Assembly (NCBI GenBank): GCA_041160955.1
Contig: JBEAVK010000211.1
Span: 1-19,072 of the forward strand
Length of the DNA: 19,072 nucleotides
Source: M3007 sp041160955
GTDB lineage: Bacteria > Bacteroidota > Bacteroidia > Chitinophagales > Saprospiraceae
Reading direction: 5' to 3'
Shown: positions 15,695 through 19,072 of the stretch, in pieces
How the letters are laid out: the number at the start of each line of letters is the position of its first letter
How positions within the stretch are numbered: the first letter of the stretch is position 1
Translations under genes and position numbers: made by a program
Notes under the pieces: generated by a model
Databases searched by the model: none
What the model was told of the DNA's origin: nothing
Seen by the model: only the letters and a program-made list of their open reading frames with translations

Positions 15695-17932
15695 TTAATT
15701 CATAATGTCCTCTAAAACAGTATCATAGATACGTTGCCAATCGGTTATTTTTCCCCAGTTTTCACCGTCAATAATAACTGCATTGTTCCCAACGCTACCT
15801 AATGTTTCAAAAGAGACATTATTTAATTGTAAAAAACGCTCGAAATCCGTACTTTGTTCAGTCGTAACGGAGACAATTACCCTACTTTGTGCCTCACCGA
15901 ACAACCAAGCATCCTTGCGGAACTTATCATTGCTCTTTATGTCCAAACCTTTACCGCCCGCTTGCGCACTTTCCATCACAGCCACAAATACGCCGCCTTC
16001 TGAAATATCGTGTACCGATTGTACCATATCTTTTTGGATCAATTGGCCCACTACTTGATGTAGGGCATATTCTTTTTCCAAATCAAAATATGGGCAATTG
16101 GAATGGTTTACCTCGTGTACTTGGCGCAAATATTCACTGCTACCAATATCGTTTTGGCTTTCACCAAGCATATAAATAAGGTCGCCTTGCTGTTTAAAAT
16201 CGAGCGTCATCACCTTGGTATGGTCGTCCAAAATACCCAACATGCCGATAGTAGGTGTTGGATAAACGGGCGTAACAATACCATTCATAGTGGCTTGGTT
16301 ATAAAAACTTACGTTGCCACCTGTTACGGGCGTACTGAATTTGCGACATGCTTCTCCCATACCACGAATGGCTTCGGCAAACTGGTAATAGACCTCCGGG
16401 TTATAAGGATTGCCAAAATTGAGGCAATTCGTGATCGCCACTGGTTCGCCGCCAGCACATACGATATTACGCGCCGCTTCGGCTACAGCAATCATCGCTC
16501 CTTTGTGTGGATCGGCATATACATAAGCCGAATTGCAATCGGTGGTGAGCGCAATGGCTTTATCCGTGCCTTTTATGCGCACCAATGCCGCATCGGAGTG
16601 GCGATTGGTGGTCATTGTGCCTGTACGAACGGTAGAATCATATTGTTGTGTAATCCAACGTTTGGAAGCAATATTAGGCGAAGACCAAATTTTCTTTGCC
16701 GCTGCTTGTAAGTCGGAAGGTATTTCAATTTGTTGAATATCATACTTTTCGATCAAATCCATATAAGCAGGGCGTTGGGTCTCGCGCACATATACAGGTG
16801 CGCCACCGCCCAACACGAGTGGATCTGCAGGTACATCAGCCACTAATTGACCGTGGTGATAATATTCCAAACGACCAGTATCGGTGGTTACGCCAATTTG
16901 TTCGCAAGGCAAATCCCATTTATCAAATACGGCCTTGAGTTTATCTTCTTCGCCATTTTTACAAACGATCAACATGCGTTCTTGGCTTTCGGAGAGCAAG
17001 ATTTCCCAAGCCTTCATATTGGATTGGCGGGTAGGTGCCTGATCGAGGTTGATCCGCATACCGCATCCTGCTTTGGCTGCCATTTCGGAAGTGGAGCAAG
17101 TGATACCTGCTGCACCCATATCTTGCATTCCAATAATTGCGTCTGTTTTAATCGCTTCTAAAGATGCTTCGAGTAATAGTTTTTCTTGGAAGGGGTCGCC
17201 CACTTGTACGGCGGGCAAATCTTCATGGCTGTCTTCCGTTAAATCTGCGGAAGCAAAAGTAGCACCGTGAATACCATCTTTACCCGTTGCAGAGCCTACA
17301 ATAAATACTGGATAACCAGGCCCACCGGCGGTAGCAGAAACGGTTTCGCCTGCTTTTACAATACCTGCCGACATGGCATTGACCAAAATATCATGGTCGT
17401 AACAAGGTAAAAAATAAACCTCGCCCCCTACTGTAGGTACGCCAAAGCAGTTGCCATAATCGCCAATACCTTTTACCACACCTGCAATGAGCCGTTTCAT
17501 CCTTGCATTATCGGGTTTTCCAAAGCGAAGGGAATTAAGTGCTGCAATAGGTCGTGCGCCCATTGTAAAAATATCGCGGTGGATACCACCTACACCAGTC
17601 GCTGCACCCTGATATGGTTCAATTGCAGATGGATGGTTATGACTTTCAATTTTGAATACACAACCCAATCCGTCGCCAATATCCACTAATCCAGCATTTT
17701 CTTCACCAGCACCTACGAGCAAGCGACCGCCGGAGCGCGGAAGGGTTTTGAGTTGAAGGATGGAGTTTTTGTAGGAGCAATGCTCACTCCACATCACCGA
17801 AAAGATACTTAATTCGGTAAAATTGGGCATACGACCCAAAATATCTTGTATTTTCTGAAATTCATCGGGCGTGATGCCAAGGCTTTTGGCCGTTTCGACC
17901 GTTGGAATGGGGTCAGTTGTTTGAATAGTCAT
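15695..17932 (-). CDS. purL: Phosphoribosylformylglycinamidine synthase, small-type PurL subunit
   Basis: PurL is the synthetase subunit for the fourth step of purine synthesis, turning FGAR into FGAM with ATP and ammonia from glutamine. The protein is 745 residues, the size of the small PurL that works with separate PurQ (glutaminase) and PurS; it lacks the glutaminase domain of the roughly 1200-1300-residue fused form. Motifs include SEHCSYKNS at 49-57 with catalytic-type His51, GAGEENAGLVDIGDG near 74-88 and the metal/ATP-binding ESHNHPSAIEPYQGAATGVGG at 96-116. Both tandem AIRS-like halves are present, so it looks complete. Neither purQ nor purS is in the window. The ATG is preceded by a good promoter. 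Confidence 0.97.
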   Translation of the reverse strand: MTIQTTDPIPTVETAKSLGITPDEFQKIQDILGRMPNFTELSIFSVMWSEHCSYKNSILQLKTLPRSGGRLLVGAGEENAGLVDIGDGLGCVFKIESHNHPSAIEPYQGAATGVGGIHRDIFTMGARPIAALNSLRFGKPDNARMKRLIAGVVKGIGDYGNCFGVPTVGGEVYFLPCYDHDILVNAMSAGIVKAGETVSATAGGPGYPVFIVGSATGKDGIHGATFASADLTEDSHEDLPAVQVGDPFQEKLLLEASLEAIKTDAIIGMQDMGAAGITCSTSEMAAKAGCGMRINLDQAPTRQSNMKAWEILLSESQERMLIVCKNGEEDKLKAVFDKWDLPCEQIGVTTDTGRLEYYHHGQLVADVPADPLVLGGGAPVYVRETQRPAYMDLIEKYDIQQIEIPSDLQAAAKKIWSSPNIASKRWITQQYDSTVRTGTMTTNRHSDAALVRIKGTDKAIALTTDCNSAYVYADPHKGAMIAVAEAARNIVCAGGEPVAITNCLNFGNPYNPEVYYQFAEAIRGMGEACRKFSTPVTGGNVSFYNQATMNGIVTPVYPTPTIGMLGILDDHTKVMTLDFKQQGDLIYMLGESQNDIGSSEYLRQVHEVNHSNCPYFDLEKEYALHQVVGQLIQKDMVQSVHDISEGGVFVAVMESAQAGGKGLDIKSNDKFRKDAWLFGEAQSRVIVSVTTEQSTDFERFLQLNNVSFETLGSVGNNAVIIDGENWGKITDWQRIYDTVLEDIMN

Positions 17933-17955
17933 TGACGTGTTTTACGTTAAGTGCG

Positions 17956-17986
17956 CAAAGGTACAAGCTTATTGGTCAACACCCAA
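17956..17986 (-). promoter_or_regulatory. Bacteroidota-type promoter of purL
   Basis: On the minus strand TTG (17984-17986) precedes TACCTTTG (17956-17963) by 20 nt, a clean match to the Bacteroidota -33/-7 arrangement. The purL ATG starts 24 bases after the -7 element, leaving a short leader of about 15-20 nt with no room for a purine riboswitch. The promoter lies in the 104-bp gap after the cyclase-family gene. Confidence 0.6.
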
Positions 17987-18036
17987 TCGAAATCTAGTAA
18001 TTTTTTGGCTTTTTACTCCTTGAAGTAATGTTTTTC

Positions 18037-18741
18037 CTAAACTAATTTACTATCAAAAATAGCAACTGCACGCACAGGAGCGCCTGTTCCTCCTCTAATT
18101 TTCAATGGGAAGCCAATAAACCGAAAACGCCCACGCCCAAGTAGTTTATGTAAATTAATCATGTTTTCGTAATGGGTAAACCCTAGTTCTCCGCAAATTT
18201 GGTGTACCGCCTTATTCGACACTTGCCGTACACCGGGTGCCATAGATTCTACACCAAAGGCGGCAACCCCTTTTATCCCCAACCAACGAGCGGCCTCTGC
18301 GCTCAAGCCGGGATGGTGCGGCCAATCCTCCGTTCCAAAGGTTCGTCGATAATGATCGGTGTATAATAATATCGTATCTCCCTGCTTTATATCTAGACCT
18401 GTGGCAGCAAGTGCGTTTTCCAAATCTTCTATTTCTATTAATTCCCGCAAACCTTTATGGGACAAATCCAAACAGATGCCTTCGGTATAAAAATTGGAAA
18501 GTGGCATGGTCTCAATAGATTGCCCACGGTATGCACGACCCATGTGGTTCATGGCATCGACGTGGGTACCGGTGTGGTCGCTCATTTCCAAACGATTAAC
18601 CACCGGAGATACTGTATCACTATCGGTAATGCCTTCCCATTGTTCGTGGGAGGCGTGCATGGTAATGGTTACTTCAGGTAGCCCCGTGAATACGGGCATA
18701 CCTGTGTATATTTCCATACTTAGGTCGATGATTTCTAGCAT
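18037..18741 (-). CDS. Cyclase / kynurenine formamidase-family metal-dependent hydrolase
   Basis: A 234-residue cytosolic protein of the cyclase family (PF04199), which includes bacterial kynurenine formamidase KynB and other metal-dependent amidohydrolases. The metal-binding signature HTGTHVDAMNH is at 56-66 (H-x-G-T-H-x-D-x3-H). Further family features are the early ITDSDTVSPVVNRLEMSDHTG region, HHPGLSAEAARWL at 142-154, GVESMAPG at 163-170 and YENMINL at 191-197. Length and start fit the family. No kynureninase or tryptophan dioxygenase gene lies nearby, so I do not call it kynB. The transcript is co-directional with purL, but purL has its own promoter. No convincing promoter for this gene was seen in 18742-18783. 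Confidence 0.88.
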   Translation of the reverse strand: MLEIIDLSMEIYTGMPVFTGLPEVTITMHASHEQWEGITDSDTVSPVVNRLEMSDHTGTHVDAMNHMGRAYRGQSIETMPLSNFYTEGICLDLSHKGLRELIEIEDLENALAATGLDIKQGDTILLYTDHYRRTFGTEDWPHHPGLSAEAARWLGIKGVAAFGVESMAPGVRQVSNKAVHQICGELGFTHYENMINLHKLLGRGRFRFIGFPLKIRGGTGAPVRAVAIFDSKLV

Positions 18742-18783
18742 AAAAGATGGAAAATAGGGTAATTATGTGAGACGGATAAGTAC

Positions 18784-18972
18784 TTAAATTGAAAAAATTG
18801 GATTTTTCTTATTTTCATTCCATAATTTATTCAAATATTCTAAATATTCATTATCCTCAATATCTTCAATAAAAGGCTCTTTGTCTAAATATAATTCAAG
18901 CACTAGGACACCATTAATTGATAGAAATGGTGTCCTAGTACTTATGAAATAGTCTTGCTACAACTCAGTCAT
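18784..18972 (-). pseudogene. Possible broken small gene with an in-frame TAG
   Basis: On the minus strand an ATG (18970-18972), 11 bp after the putative xylose isomerase stop, opens MTEL, then an in-frame TAG (18958-18960), then 57 open codons to TAA at 18784-18786. The open part has a protein-like composition (for example LELYLDKEPFIEDIEDNEYL) and AT-rich codons unlike its neighbours. I recognise no family. It could be a decayed gene, a fragment of a transferred gene, a sequencing error in a real short gene, or an accidental open frame. The strong inverted repeat at 18898-18943 lies inside it, which argues against ordinary coding. Confidence 0.3.
18898..18943 (-). terminator. Strong 18-bp inverted repeat, possible terminator of the upstream gene
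   Basis: The arms AAGCACTAGGACACCATT (18898-18915) and AATGGTGTCCTAGTACTT (18926-18943) pair at 17 of 18 positions, with G-U possible at the last in one direction, around a 10-nt loop. It begins 40 bp beyond the putative xylose isomerase stop in the direction of that gene's transcription. The bases after it (CTTGAATTAT) are only moderately T-rich, so terminator function is probable but not typical. An operator or mobile-repeat end is also possible. Confidence 0.5.
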
Positions 18973-18983
18973 GGCCTAGCAGA

Positions 18984-19072
18984 TTAAAAACTTCTATTCA
19001 CCAAATTCTCATACAATTCTTGCTGGCCACTACGCTGGGTTGGCTCACCTATGCGTTGTGCAATCCGCTTCA
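18984..19072 (-). CDS. xylA: Xylose isomerase, C-terminal end (partial, cut by window edge)
   Basis: Only the last 28 codons lie in the window, ending with TAA at 18984-18986. The segment EPTQRSGQQELYENLVNRSF resembles the C-terminus of xylose isomerases, which commonly end with an SGRQE-x-LENLVN-type segment. XylA converts D-xylose to D-xylulose in the cytosol. The call rests on this short tail alone, so it needs the neighbouring sequence. The gene runs in from beyond the right edge on the minus strand. Confidence 0.6.
   Translation of the reverse strand, partial: KRIAQRIGEPTQRSGQQELYENLVNRSF

Noticed and set aside
16103..16711. Plus-strand open frame of 202 codons opposite purL
   Set aside because: It lies wholly antisense to a clearly conserved PurL and its translation has no recognisable domain or start context.

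Overview
The window looks like chromosomal DNA of a Bacteroidota bacterium, probably a Saprospiria- or Chitinophagia-type lineage (the rank is inference). Four encoded proteins end in a type IX secretion system (T9SS) type A sorting domain. There is a TonB-dependent receptor with an N-terminal carboxypeptidase-regulatory-like domain and a DUF4369/TlpA-type thioredoxin protein. Shine-Dalgarno sequences are mostly absent, and several genes carry TAnnTTTG promoter elements of the Bacteroidota kind.

Layout. 1-5989 is all on the minus strand. In transcription order it holds a WbqC-family protein, lpxB, a subtilisin-like T9SS-secreted protease and a TonB-dependent receptor. 6058-10229 is a plus-strand pair: a small T9SS cargo protein followed 20 nt later by a 1148-residue gingipain-family (C25) protease. 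10230-10472 is non-coding but highly structured: a GC-rich double-hairpin REP-like element, then two AT-rich inverted repeats. 10473-12770 holds two plus-strand genes I cannot assign, a lipoprotein and a 564-residue protein. 12771-12963 lies between convergent genes and carries a three-copy repeat. 12964-18741 is minus strand again: a T9SS-secreted alpha/beta hydrolase, a membrane-associated thioredoxin-like protein, purL and a cyclase/formamidase-family protein. The right end holds a possible broken small gene, a strong inverted repeat and the last 28 codons of what looks like xylose isomerase.

How the genes work together. The secreted proteins (S8 protease, C25 protease, hydrolase, small cargo protein) and the receptor suggest breakdown of external polymers or proteins and uptake of products, but no T9SS machinery gene is in the window. 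The other genes are housekeeping: lipid A (lpxB), purines (purL) and possibly xylose.

I found no CRISPR array, integrase, transposase, defence gene, rRNA or tRNA, and no clear new multi-gene system. The least explained part is 10230-12963: the two unassigned genes between two different palindromic repeat regions, with a structured leader in front of the lipoprotein gene.
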